The position numbers and the translations under genes were made by a program. The notes beneath the pieces were generated by a model. The model saw only the letters and a program-made list of their open reading frames with translations, did no database searches and was not told where the DNA came from. DNA of 64,000 nt from JACPYM01 sp031423495 (lineage in GTDB: Bacteria > Acidobacteriota > Blastocatellia > RBC074), in the NCBI GenBank assembly GCA_031423495.1, contig JANPFP010000103.1, positions 1 to 64,000 of the forward strand, given 5' to 3'. Below are positions 56,669-64,000 of the stretch, in pieces (position 1 is the stretch's first letter; each line of letters starts with the position of its first letter).

Positions 56669-57496
56669 ATGTGGCATTCGCTTCAATTATTGTTCAGCAC
56701 GATTGCCTTTCGCCCATACGTATTCGTCTTTCTCGCCTTTTATCTCGTCATCGCCATCGCAAGCATCGGCTGGAAGCGTACTGCCGTTTACACCGTGCTG
56801 GCTTACGCACTGGCGTGGTTGAGCGAATGGTCTTCGGCGGTGGCGGATTTCGGCATTCCCTTCGGCGCGTACAAATATATCAACACGACAAGTGACAAAG
56901 AGCTGTGGGTCGCGGGCGTACCCTTCATGGATTCGCTCTCCTTCTCTTTCCTTTCTTATCTCAGTTGGGAAGTCGCCACCTTATTGATGGGCAAGTTGCA
57001 AATCAGTCGGCGCGATTTTGAGATCGTCAACTGGGAAAGGATTCGGCATTCGTGGTCGGTGACTTGGCTCGCGGCGTTTTTGATGACCTATCTCGACATC
57101 ATTATTGATCCGCTGACGATTCAGGGCGAAAAATGGTTTCTGGGCCAGCTGTATTATTACCCGCAAGGCGGCGCGTATTTCGGCATCACGCTGATGAACT
57201 TTGCCGGATGGTTCGTGCTGTGTGTGATGATCTTACGTTTGTACGCCTGGCTCGAACCTCGTTGGCTCTCGAACTTGTCGTGGCACGGCGTGCGCGACTA
57301 TCCATTCAAGCGACTGGCAGCCTTGCCGCTTTACTTAGGCGTACTCGGATTCAATCTGTTTATGACGTTTTGGATCGGCGATCTTCAATTGGCTGTGACC
57401 GACGTATTCATCATCCTGCCGTTGCTGTTAATGCTGGCAATGACGCTGCGGCGCGCAGAACGAATGCCTGACGTTGTCAGTCCGTACAATCAGTAA
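56669..57496 (+). CDS. cruF: Carotenoid biosynthesis membrane protein (CruF/DUF422 family)
   Basis: About seven membrane helices. Family motifs are present: LSEWSSAVADFGIPFGAYKY, MDSLSFSFLSYLSWE, TYLDIIIDPLTIQGEKW and YFGITLMNFAGW. CruF-type enzymes hydrate the psi-end of acyclic carotenoids to give 1'-hydroxy carotenoids, often before glycosylation. No crtB, crtI or cruG gene is in the window. The start ATG abuts the stop of the Uma2 gene. Confidence 0.82.
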   Translation: MWHSLQLLFSTIAFRPYVFVFLAFYLVIAIASIGWKRTAVYTVLAYALAWLSEWSSAVADFGIPFGAYKYINTTSDKELWVAGVPFMDSLSFSFLSYLSWEVATLLMGKLQISRRDFEIVNWERIRHSWSVTWLAAFLMTYLDIIIDPLTIQGEKWFLGQLYYYPQGGAYFGITLMNFAGWFVLCVMILRLYAWLEPRWLSNLSWHGVRDYPFKRLAALPLYLGVLGFNLFMTFWIGDLQLAVTDVFIILPLLLMLAMTLRRAERMPDVVSPYNQ

Positions 57497-57546
57497 TAAA
57501 GTGCTTTTGTTCAAATTCACCACAACTTTTTTGGAGGAGACTCGTT

Positions 57547-58452
57547 ATGAAACTCGCTTTTCTGCTTTCGCTCACCTTGTGTTTGTTTTCGGCTGCTTTC
57601 GCCAATTCCTTTGACGATCTTGATAAACAAGTCGAACACGGTTACGCCGACTCGAATGGCGTCAAGATTCATTACGCCGCGCTGGGAGCCAAAGACGCGC
57701 AGCTGATCGTGATGATTCACGGCTTCCCCGACTTTTGGTATACGTGGCGCGAGCAGATGGTGCCGCTCTCAAAGACGCATCGCGTCGTAGCGATGGATCA
57801 GCGCGGCTACAATTTGAGCGATAAGCCGAAGGGACAGGAAAATTACGACATGCGTTTACTGGCGGGCGACGTGGCAGCGGTCATCAAACATCACGGACGC
57901 CAAAAAGCCATCGTCGTCGGACACGATTGGGGCGGCGCGGTGGCGTGGACGGTGGCGATGTATATGCCGCAACTCGTCGAGAAACTCATCATTCTGAACC
58001 TGCCGCATCCCAAAGGACTTTCGCGCGAACTGGCCAACAATCCTGCGCAAGCGAAGGCCAGCCAGTACGCGCGCAACTTTCAGATGCCCGATGCGCATAC
58101 GAAATTAAAGGTCGAACAATTGATCGGTTGGGTGAAAGACCCCGAAGCCAAAAAGAAATATCTCGAAGCCTTTCAACGTTCAGACCTCGAAGCGATGCTC
58201 AACTATTACAAACAAAACTACTCGCGCGAGCCTTACGTCGAAAACAAAGCCGAAGTGCCCAAGGTGCAATGCTCGGTGTTGATGATGCACGGCTTAGACG
58301 ACTGGGCGTTGTTGCCAGGCGCACTCAATAACACGTGGGAATGGCTGGCGAGCGACCTCACGTTAGTGACTGTTCCGAAGGCTGGACACTTCGTTCAGCA
58401 AGATGCTGCGGAATTTGTCACAAAAAATATAAGAATGTGGCTGACACGCTAA
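57547..58452 (+). CDS. Secreted epoxide-hydrolase-like alpha/beta hydrolase
   Basis: A 301-aa protein with a signal peptide (residues 3-19, ending FAN) and GGAGG before the ATG. The oxyanion motif HGFPDFW begins at His58. The nucleophile is Asp127 in VGHDWGGAVAW, as in epoxide hydrolases and haloalkane dehalogenases. The acid is in MHGLDDWAL and the base His in AGHFVQQD. The HGFP signature favours epoxide hydrolase. Secretion is unusual for that group and suggests an extracellular substrate. Confidence 0.87.
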   Translation: MKLAFLLSLTLCLFSAAFANSFDDLDKQVEHGYADSNGVKIHYAALGAKDAQLIVMIHGFPDFWYTWREQMVPLSKTHRVVAMDQRGYNLSDKPKGQENYDMRLLAGDVAAVIKHHGRQKAIVVGHDWGGAVAWTVAMYMPQLVEKLIILNLPHPKGLSRELANNPAQAKASQYARNFQMPDAHTKLKVEQLIGWVKDPEAKKKYLEAFQRSDLEAMLNYYKQNYSREPYVENKAEVPKVQCSVLMMHGLDDWALLPGALNNTWEWLASDLTLVTVPKAGHFVQQDAAEFVTKNIRMWLTR

Positions 58453-58659
58453 AGGAGTTGTGGTAAAAGCCTGTTCGCATATGCAGCATCCCTGCTGCCT
58501 CTTTCAAGCACACCCTTCCCTTTACTCCTTGTGCTGACTTGGCGGACATAGGCAAGCGAAATTCAATTCTTGTAGAAAACTTCTGAGCGAGTATCCACCC
58601 CCATACACATTTTGTTTGCACGCGCGTGGAGATTCGGTGACCGGTGACTGAGGTGTCCT

Positions 58660-61263
58660 GTGGTGACTGCCGAAAGCGAACAATATACAACCATCGAAGG
58701 AAGCGTTCTTAACTACCGCTATCAGATTGACCGCATCTTGAATGACAAGGGCGGGATGGGGGTGATTTATCAAGCCACCGATCTGAATTTGCGCGGTACG
58801 GTCGTGTTAAAGAAATCGCGCTTCGTGGACGAACAATCCCGCGCGGCCTTTGAACGCGAAGCGCGTCTGCTTTACGGCTTGCGCCACAATGCGCTGCCGC
58901 GCGTGATTGATTACTTTCTGACGGATGATCAGAGCCAGTTCTTCGTCATGGAATTCATTCCGGGCAAAGACCTCAGCGAACTGCTCTCAATGCGCATCGA
59001 ACGCGGCGAAGGCCCGTTCCCGATGGATCAGGTGCTGGATTGGTACGAACAACTGCTCGAAGCGCTGCATTACCTGCACACCCACGAACCGCCCATCATT
59101 CACCGCGACATCAAACCGCAAAACCTGAAATTGATGCCCAACGGACAAATCATCCTGCTGGATTTTGGCCTGGCGAAAGGTTCGGTCGGCGGCATGACAT
59201 TGGGCGTAAGCATTCAAGGCTATACGCCGAATTACGCGCCGCTCGAACAGATGCGCGGCAGCGGAACCGACGCGCGCAGCGATATTTATTCGCTGGCTGT
59301 CACGATGCATTGTTTGCTGACGGGACAGATGCCACCCGATGCAGTCTCGCGTGCCATTGAAACGTTGAGCGCCCAGCCCGACCCGTTGCGCGCCGTACGC
59401 GACATCAATCCGTTAATCCCTGAAGTAATTTCCGACGCCATTCGAAGCTCATGTTCGTTGAATCAGAACGAACGTCCGCAAACCGCCGCCGTCATGCGCG
59501 AAATGTTGCGCCGCGCGCGCGCCGGTTTTCTGAAAGGGACACCTTCGCAAAAACAAATTGAGGCGACACCCAGCGTTGCACCGGCAACCGCCGCCAAGCC
59601 GGTGACGCAAGCGCCGGTCATAGAGAAATCAAAATCCGCCAAGACCGCCCCCGCCCCTATGCCTGCGATGGTCACTGTGACTCCCATCGTCAACACTATC
59701 GGGCAGGAAACTCAGGTGGACGAAAAGCCCGCCGCGCGCGTCGCTGTCGCAGAAGCCGCTCCCGTTCAAAGTTTGCCGACGTCGAATGGCAAGGCGGCGT
59801 CAGAAAACAGCAACCATTTCGTCATGGCCTTTGCGCCGGTAAAGACCGGCAAACATGGCCCGGTCACCACTCCGCCCAAAAATGGTAATGGCAATGGCAA
59901 CGGACATTCAGCAAAAGAGATTCCCGCTCCAGAAGTCGCAGCAGAGAAAGTGGCAACGGCTGCCGCATTGCCTGTGGGTAACGTAACAGACACCGTACAA
60001 GACACGGATGAAATGCCGGTGGTCACAGTTGCGCAGGTGATCGAATCGAAGGCCGAACAGCAAGCAATAGCAGCAATAGCACCAGCGCCACCAGCGATTG
60101 TGGTGGCCCAAACTGCGCCTGAAACTGCACCTGAACCGCAAGTCTTCCGCCCGACCAGCATTGTCGTGATCGAACATTTCGACGACAGCAAAGACGCGAT
60201 CAACGGAAAGCCAAACCATCAGGCAAATAATCATCAGGCAGAAGTTCAAGCTCGTCCTCCGGTTCAAGCGCCTACGCCCAAACTCGAACAGCGCGTAGCC
60301 ATGCCAGAAATCGCCCAGATCAAAGCGCCTGCGCCACCGCCGCCTGCGCCACCACCGGTGTATCGTTCTTTCGATAGCGATTCGTTGCGGCGTGCGCGGC
60401 AAGCGGCTGACAACCTGGACAAGCCACGCCCGATCATCGTCAACCAGAAAAAAGCACGCGATGAGGAGGAAGAAGAAGAAGCTAAGTTATCGAATGTTGA
60501 TCCCCGACACGGCGCAAACCTCTTAACCGTTGCCGCCGATTCCGGTTTGCGCTCTTTCACCGAAGTCATAGGCTTCGGCGTCAGGCTCGAAATGCACGCG
60601 ATTCCCGGTGGCGAATTCATGATGGGTTCGCCCGAAAAGCGCGGCTATTCCGATGAATTTCCGCAACACAAAATCACTATTTCGCCGCTTTACATCGGAC
60701 GCTATCCGGTTACGCAAAAACAATATCGTGCGGTGATGCGTACCAATCCGAGCAGCCATCTCGAAGACTCGCATCCGGTCGAGACCGTCACCTGGGACGA
60801 CGCCGTAGAGTTTTGCCGCCGTCTCACCATCGCCACCGGACGCATCTATCGCCTGCCCACCGAGGCCGAGTGGGAATACTCGTGTCGCGCTGGTTCGATG
60901 ACGCTTTATAACTACGGCGATGATGAAGACATGCTGAACCAATATGGCTGGAGCTTGACCAACGCAAGCAACAACACTCATCCGGTCGGCGAAAAGAAAC
61001 CCAATGGCTGGGGCTTGTGCGACATGCACGGCAACGTCTGGGAATGGTGCCTCGACTGGTACGATCAGATGTATTACCTGCAAAGCCCTAGCGTGAATCC
61101 GAACGGCCCGACCAAAGGGACTTCGCGCGTGCTGCGCGGCGGCTCACGTAAAAGCCTGCCCAACTATTGCCGCAGCGCCACTCGCAGCAATCATCAACCC
61201 GATCAACGCGATCCCTTAGTCGGCTTTCGCGTAGTGTGTGAAGCAAGAGAGTTACCAGGTTAA
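58660..61263 (+). CDS. Ser/Thr protein kinase fused to a formylglycine-enzyme-like domain
   Basis: Starts at a GTG (58660), with GAGG seven bases upstream. Residues about 20-280: Hanks-type kinase with glycine loop GGMGVIY, Lys51, HRDIKPQN (Asp150) and DFG (Asp168), all intact. Residues about 285-620: Ala/Pro/Gln-rich linker, low complexity, no membrane helix. Residues about 648-860: FGE/SUMF1-like domain (GGEFMMGSPEK, YRLPTEAEWEYSCRAG, MHGNVWEWCLDWY, LRGGSRKS, GFRVV). One of the two Cys of true formylglycine enzymes is missing (RGGSRKSLPNYC keeps only the second), so oxidase activity is doubtful and a binding role likelier. Such fusions are common in this phylum. Confidence 0.9.
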   Translation: MVTAESEQYTTIEGSVLNYRYQIDRILNDKGGMGVIYQATDLNLRGTVVLKKSRFVDEQSRAAFEREARLLYGLRHNALPRVIDYFLTDDQSQFFVMEFIPGKDLSELLSMRIERGEGPFPMDQVLDWYEQLLEALHYLHTHEPPIIHRDIKPQNLKLMPNGQIILLDFGLAKGSVGGMTLGVSIQGYTPNYAPLEQMRGSGTDARSDIYSLAVTMHCLLTGQMPPDAVSRAIETLSAQPDPLRAVRDINPLIPEVISDAIRSSCSLNQNERPQTAAVMREMLRRARAGFLKGTPSQKQIEATPSVAPATAAKPVTQAPVIEKSKSAKTAPAPMPAMVTVTPIVNTIGQETQVDEKPAARVAVAEAAPVQSLPTSNGKAASENSNHFVMAFAPVKTGKHGPVTTPPKNGNGNGNGHSAKEIPAPEVAAEKVATAAALPVGNVTDTVQDTDEMPVVTVAQVIESKAEQQAIAAIAPAPPAIVVAQTAPETAPEPQVFRPTSIVVIEHFDDSKDAINGKPNHQANNHQAEVQARPPVQAPTPKLEQRVAMPEIAQIKAPAPPPPAPPPVYRSFDSDSLRRARQAADNLDKPRPIIVNQKKARDEEEEEEAKLSNVDPRHGANLLTVAADSGLRSFTEVIGFGVRLEMHAIPGGEFMMGSPEKRGYSDEFPQHKITISPLYIGRYPVTQKQYRAVMRTNPSSHLEDSHPVETVTWDDAVEFCRRLTIATGRIYRLPTEAEWEYSCRAGSMTLYNYGDDEDMLNQYGWSLTNASNNTHPVGEKKPNGWGLCDMHGNVWEWCLDWYDQMYYLQSPSVNPNGPTKGTSRVLRGGSRKSLPNYCRSATRSNHQPDQRDPLVGFRVVCEARELPG

Positions 61264-61341
61264 TGGGAGTTATGGGAGCCATAGGAGTGATGGGACAACA
61301 AGCCGCTTACCCATAACTCCTATGACTCCCATAACTCCTAT
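61264..61341. repeat. Fold-back element of TGGGAGTTA words
   Basis: The left arm (about 61264-61294) and right arm (about 61309-61341) pair with a few mismatches. Each is built of repeated ATGGGAGTTATGGGAG-type words. It begins right after the kinase stop codon. Confidence 0.8.
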
Positions 61342-61447
61342 AATTCCTATCAGCCTTTCTCAACATTGAGTCTTCCGCCATTCGCTGTTACGCTGCGCGC
61401 CGTTCAACCACAACGTTATCCACCTTCAATTAAAAGGAGTTTTTCCC

Positions 61448-62593
61448 GTGACCGCATTCTGCTTCCGGCTTGCCGTTTGTTTATTCTCGCTGTGCGCCGT
61501 TGTCGCCGCACAAACACCCGCTACTCAACCTGCTAATCCCGCACCGCCCGCTAAACCAGCGGAGCTAAAAGTACCCGCCGGATTCACCGCGAACGTATTC
61601 GCCGCCGATGTCGCCAGCGGACGTCTGATGGCGGTCGCCCCCGACGGCGTATTGCTCGTCGCCCGCCAAACCAAAGGCGATGTCGTCGCCCTGCCCGATC
61701 AAAACAAAGACGGCAAAGCCGACAAAGTCGAAGTTCTCGTCGCGGGACTGACGCGCCCGCACAGCTTGGCTTTTCGCAAAGGCTATTTGTATATCGCTAC
61801 GAATCCGTCAGTGCTGCGCGTGAAATACGCTAACGGCAAAGTCGAAGGCACGCCCGAAAAGTTCATAGACCTGCCGGTCTCGACCCAGACGACGGCGCAT
61901 AAATCGCGCACCATCAATTTCGACAAAAAGGGTAAGTTCTATGTCTCAATCGGTTCGTCGTGCAACATTTGCGAAGAACCTGATGCGCGACTCACCACCA
62001 TCTGGATTTATAACGAAGACGGAACCGGCGGACGCCAATTCGCCAAAGGTTTGCGCAACTCCATCGGTTTTGATTTCGATGCCAAAGGCGTGTTGTGGGC
62101 GAACGATATGGGACAGGACGGACTCGGCGACGACAATCCGCCCGACGAAATCAATCGCGTCGAAGACGGCAAGCATTACGGCTTCCCTTACTATTTCGCC
62201 AACAATCAGCCGAACCCCGGACTGACCGACGCGAAAGGTTCGCTCAAAGCCAATGAAGCGACGCCGCCTGCGTTCGACATTCCGCCGCATTCGTCACCGA
62301 TTGATATGCGGTTTTATACGGGCAAGGCTTTTCCGGCGAACTATCGCGGCGCGCTGTTGCTGGTGTTGCATGGTTCGGGCGGCAACTACAAAAAAGAACG
62401 CATCCCCGGTCGCGTCGTCCGCGTGGTTTTCAAAGACGGCAAGCCCGTCGCGCTGGAAGATTTTGCCACCGGCTTCGTGCAAGACGGACAAGTGCTGGGG
62501 CGTCCCGCTGGCGTAGTCACGGGCGCGAATGGTGAGCTTTATATTTCGGATGACAACAAAGGCTTTGTCTATCGCATCACTTACAACAAATAA
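61448..62593 (+). CDS. Secreted PQQ-dependent sugar dehydrogenase-like propeller (sorbosone dehydrogenase type)
   Basis: Starts at a GTG with AAGGAG eight bases upstream. The signal peptide ends near VVAAQ and is followed by a short Pro/Ala linker. The rest is a six-bladed propeller of the soluble glucose/sorbosone dehydrogenase superfamily, with GLRNSIGFDFD, LWANDMGQDGLGDDNPPDEIN and LLVLHGSGG. The DxxDDxPxDE segment is the region that binds Ca and PQQ in relatives. It would oxidise an aldose or sorbosone in the periplasm if PQQ is available. No PQQ synthesis genes are in view. Confidence 0.85.
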   Translation: MTAFCFRLAVCLFSLCAVVAAQTPATQPANPAPPAKPAELKVPAGFTANVFAADVASGRLMAVAPDGVLLVARQTKGDVVALPDQNKDGKADKVEVLVAGLTRPHSLAFRKGYLYIATNPSVLRVKYANGKVEGTPEKFIDLPVSTQTTAHKSRTINFDKKGKFYVSIGSSCNICEEPDARLTTIWIYNEDGTGGRQFAKGLRNSIGFDFDAKGVLWANDMGQDGLGDDNPPDEINRVEDGKHYGFPYYFANNQPNPGLTDAKGSLKANEATPPAFDIPPHSSPIDMRFYTGKAFPANYRGALLLVLHGSGGNYKKERIPGRVVRVVFKDGKPVALEDFATGFVQDGQVLGRPAGVVTGANGELYISDDNKGFVYRITYNK

Positions 62594-62600
62594 GGCAACC

Positions 62601-62629
62601 GGTATGGGAGGTTCTCAACCTGCCATACC
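62601..62629. repeat. Hairpin, third copy of the short AGGTT family
   Basis: GGTATGGGAGGTT and AACCTGCCATACC flank the loop CTC with one mismatch. It lies between the dehydrogenase and DinB-like genes. Confidence 0.6.
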
Positions 62630-62648
62630 CCTTTCTCTCGGAGCTTTT

Positions 62649-63302
62649 ATGATTCAACCACCAACACTGCGCGGCTTGTGTCTTACGCTCGCGTTGCTGT
62701 GTATCAGCAGTTTCATAGCCATCGCTCAAACACCGAGCGCGGCCCCTCCAGATCAGAAAATGTCTAACGAAGACCGCACGAAAGCACTGAAATGGCTTGA
62801 CGAGTCATACGCGCAAACCATCGCCGCCGTAGAAAAACTCAGCGACGCGCAATGGTCGTTCAAGTCCGCGCCCGAAAAATGGTCGGTTGGCGAAGTCGTC
62901 GAACACATCATGATGGCTGAAGGTTTGCTCTTCGGTCAGGTAGAAAAAGCTTTAGCCGCTCCGGTGCGAGAAGACTGGGCGGAAAAGACCAAAGGCAAAA
63001 CCGAGTTTCTCGAACGCGTCATGGTCAAGCGGCAAGGCAAAGCGCAAGCTCCCGAAGCCATCGTGCCTTCAGGCAAAATCGCGCGCGCCGAACTGATGAC
63101 GAAACTCAAAGAAGCTCGCGCCCAGACGCGCAAGTTCGCCGTCGAGACTAAAGCTGAAATGAACTCGCATACGACCGATCACATCTTTCAGGTGTTCAAT
63201 ACGCTGAGTGCTTATCAGTGGCTGATTTACATTCCGCTGCATAACCTCCGCCACAACCAACAGATCGAAGAAGTGAAGACACACGCGAATTTTCCGAAGT
63301 AA
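62649..63302 (+). CDS. Secreted DinB-like four-helix protein
   Basis: The ATG at 62649 has GGAG six bases upstream and starts a signal peptide (LTLALLCISSFIAIAQ). A longer frame from 62529 overlaps the upstream gene and is not used. The mature part is a DinB_2-type four-helix bundle with AEKWSVGEVVEHIMMAE-like metal-site segment (WSVGEVVEH) and HNLRHNQQIEEV; three His likely bind a metal. DinB-family proteins include thiol-dependent S-transferases, but an exported one has no assigned role. Confidence 0.82.
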   Translation: MIQPPTLRGLCLTLALLCISSFIAIAQTPSAAPPDQKMSNEDRTKALKWLDESYAQTIAAVEKLSDAQWSFKSAPEKWSVGEVVEHIMMAEGLLFGQVEKALAAPVREDWAEKTKGKTEFLERVMVKRQGKAQAPEAIVPSGKIARAELMTKLKEARAQTRKFAVETKAEMNSHTTDHIFQVFNTLSAYQWLIYIPLHNLRHNQQIEEVKTHANFPK

Positions 63303-63307
63303 AAAAC

Positions 63308-63429
63308 CTGGGTACGCAGCGCTTCCAGCGTGCGTCTCGGCGTCGGACGAATTTAGAGCCAAAGGAAACCCCTCCGGCCTCATCACGTCGAAGGCCGAGA
63401 CGCACGCTGGAAGCGCTGCGTACCCAGGC
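63308..63429. repeat. Fold-back element with perfect 35-bp arms
   Basis: The arm 63308-63342 (starting CCTGGGTACGCAGCGCTTCC) is exactly complementary to 63395-63429. It occupies nearly the whole gap between the DinB-like gene and the last gene. Confidence 0.93.
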
Positions 63430-63445
63430 CGCCACCCTGAATTTT

Positions 63446-64000
63446 ATGAAAGCCCACTGCTCTCTTTTATTGATCGCGCTCTGTTCCGCGCTGACACTGG
63501 CGCAACCACGCGCGACCAAATTATCTAACCCGCAAGCCACCGTTGATTCAGCCAGCAACTCGCTCACGTTCACTTGGCCCCAAGCCGCTATCACGAACGC
63601 GACCTTCAGCGTCGAAGCCAATAGCGCACGCCTCAACTTTCAACTCGCAGAATCCACGACGCGCCCTTTCAACGATGCATTGGGCAAGGGGCAAGAACTA
63701 AAACAAGTCTGGCGCACAAACGGTTTGCGCTATGAACGCGAGGCACGGCTTTACGACAACACGAGCGTCATTACTTTAAGCGGACGCTTCGTCAACGAAT
63801 CAACCAGCGACATTCGTTTGGGTACGACGCAGCTTTTGCAACTTGGTGAAAACGGTTCATGGCATTTGGGCGCAATGACCGAAGCGCCCGCCGCTGTATT
63901 GAATCCAGGCAAGCTCGCGCAAACCGCTGCGTTGCCGTTTGCCGGTACGCTCGCCGAGCGCGATTACACGAGCGTAGGCGTCATCGCCTTCGCCAGTCGC
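63446..64000 (+). CDS. Secreted protein, truncated by the window edge (first 185 codons)
   Basis: The ATG at 63446 begins a signal peptide (SLLLIALCSALTLAQ), and the frame stays open to the last base. The visible part is beta-rich (TFTWPQAAITNATFSVEA; LNFQLAESTTRPFNDALG; LYDNTSVITLSGRFVNES). It could be the N-terminal beta-supersandwich of a GH36/clan-D-type glycoside hydrolase (alpha-galactosidase-like), but no catalytic residue is within the window. That guess is weak. No clear Shine-Dalgarno sequence is seen before the ATG. Confidence 0.7.
   Translation, partial: MKAHCSLLLIALCSALTLAQPRATKLSNPQATVDSASNSLTFTWPQAAITNATFSVEANSARLNFQLAESTTRPFNDALGKGQELKQVWRTNGLRYEREARLYDNTSVITLSGRFVNESTSDIRLGTTQLLQLGENGSWHLGAMTEAPAAVLNPGKLAQTAALPFAGTLAERDYTSVGVIAFASR

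Overview
The window reads as part of a chromosome from a free-living member of the Acidobacteriota, possibly of the Blastocatellia type. This is inferred from family content, not from a marker gene. The pointers are two proteins ending in the TIGR03437 'Solibacter-type' C-terminal domain, two Oar-like TonB-dependent receptors with an N-terminal carboxypeptidase-regulatory domain, a Ser/Thr kinase fused to a formylglycine-enzyme-like domain, many TPR and beta-propeller proteins, and an HslV with a short N-terminal extension. No rRNA, tRNA, CRISPR array, integrase or transposase was found. Base composition looks moderately GC-rich and even throughout.

Layout. 0-8.3 kb: a giant DUF11-repeat surface protein and an unknown secreted protein, both on the minus strand. 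9-24.5 kb: an Oar-like receptor, a GT39-like membrane protein, thymidine phosphorylase, a secreted protein of unknown fold, hslVU, a fibronectin-type lipoprotein, a secreted M24 peptidase and a second receptor. 24.8-28 kb: two minus-strand TIGR03437 proteins, one carrying a seven-bladed propeller. 28-39.4 kb: a 1793-residue TPR protein with an embedded C39 peptidase, a secreted TPR-CHAT protease and, divergently, a surface fibre with an S74 self-cleaving chaperone. 39.4-47 kb: housekeeping and stress genes (WbuC cupin, AlkZ-like winged helix, RRM protein, peptide-binding lipoprotein, SMP-30 lactonase, PPOX flavoprotein, YegP, glutamate dehydrogenase). 47-53 kb: three small Uma2/CxxC/OPT units and a DNA methyltransferase followed by what looks like the tail of its nuclease partner. 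53-64 kb: propeller proteins, CocE hydrolase, CruF, epoxide-hydrolase-like enzyme, kinase-FGE fusion, PQQ-type dehydrogenase, DinB-like protein and a truncated secreted protein at the right edge.

Taken together, the genes suggest a heterotroph that imports and degrades peptides and polymers: two TonB receptors, OPT transporter, oligopeptide-binding lipoprotein, several secreted hydrolases and sugar/lactone enzymes. Many surface proteins sit alongside these.

The most striking feature not explained by genes is a set of large intergenic fold-back (inverted-repeat) elements. At least nine occur in the window, with arms of about 16 to 40 bp. Their arm sequences are unrelated to one another, and two of them run into coding sequence. 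Two genes (hslV clearly, the thymidine phosphorylase gene possibly) have a promoter placed so that the transcript would start at the ATG, implying leaderless mRNAs.
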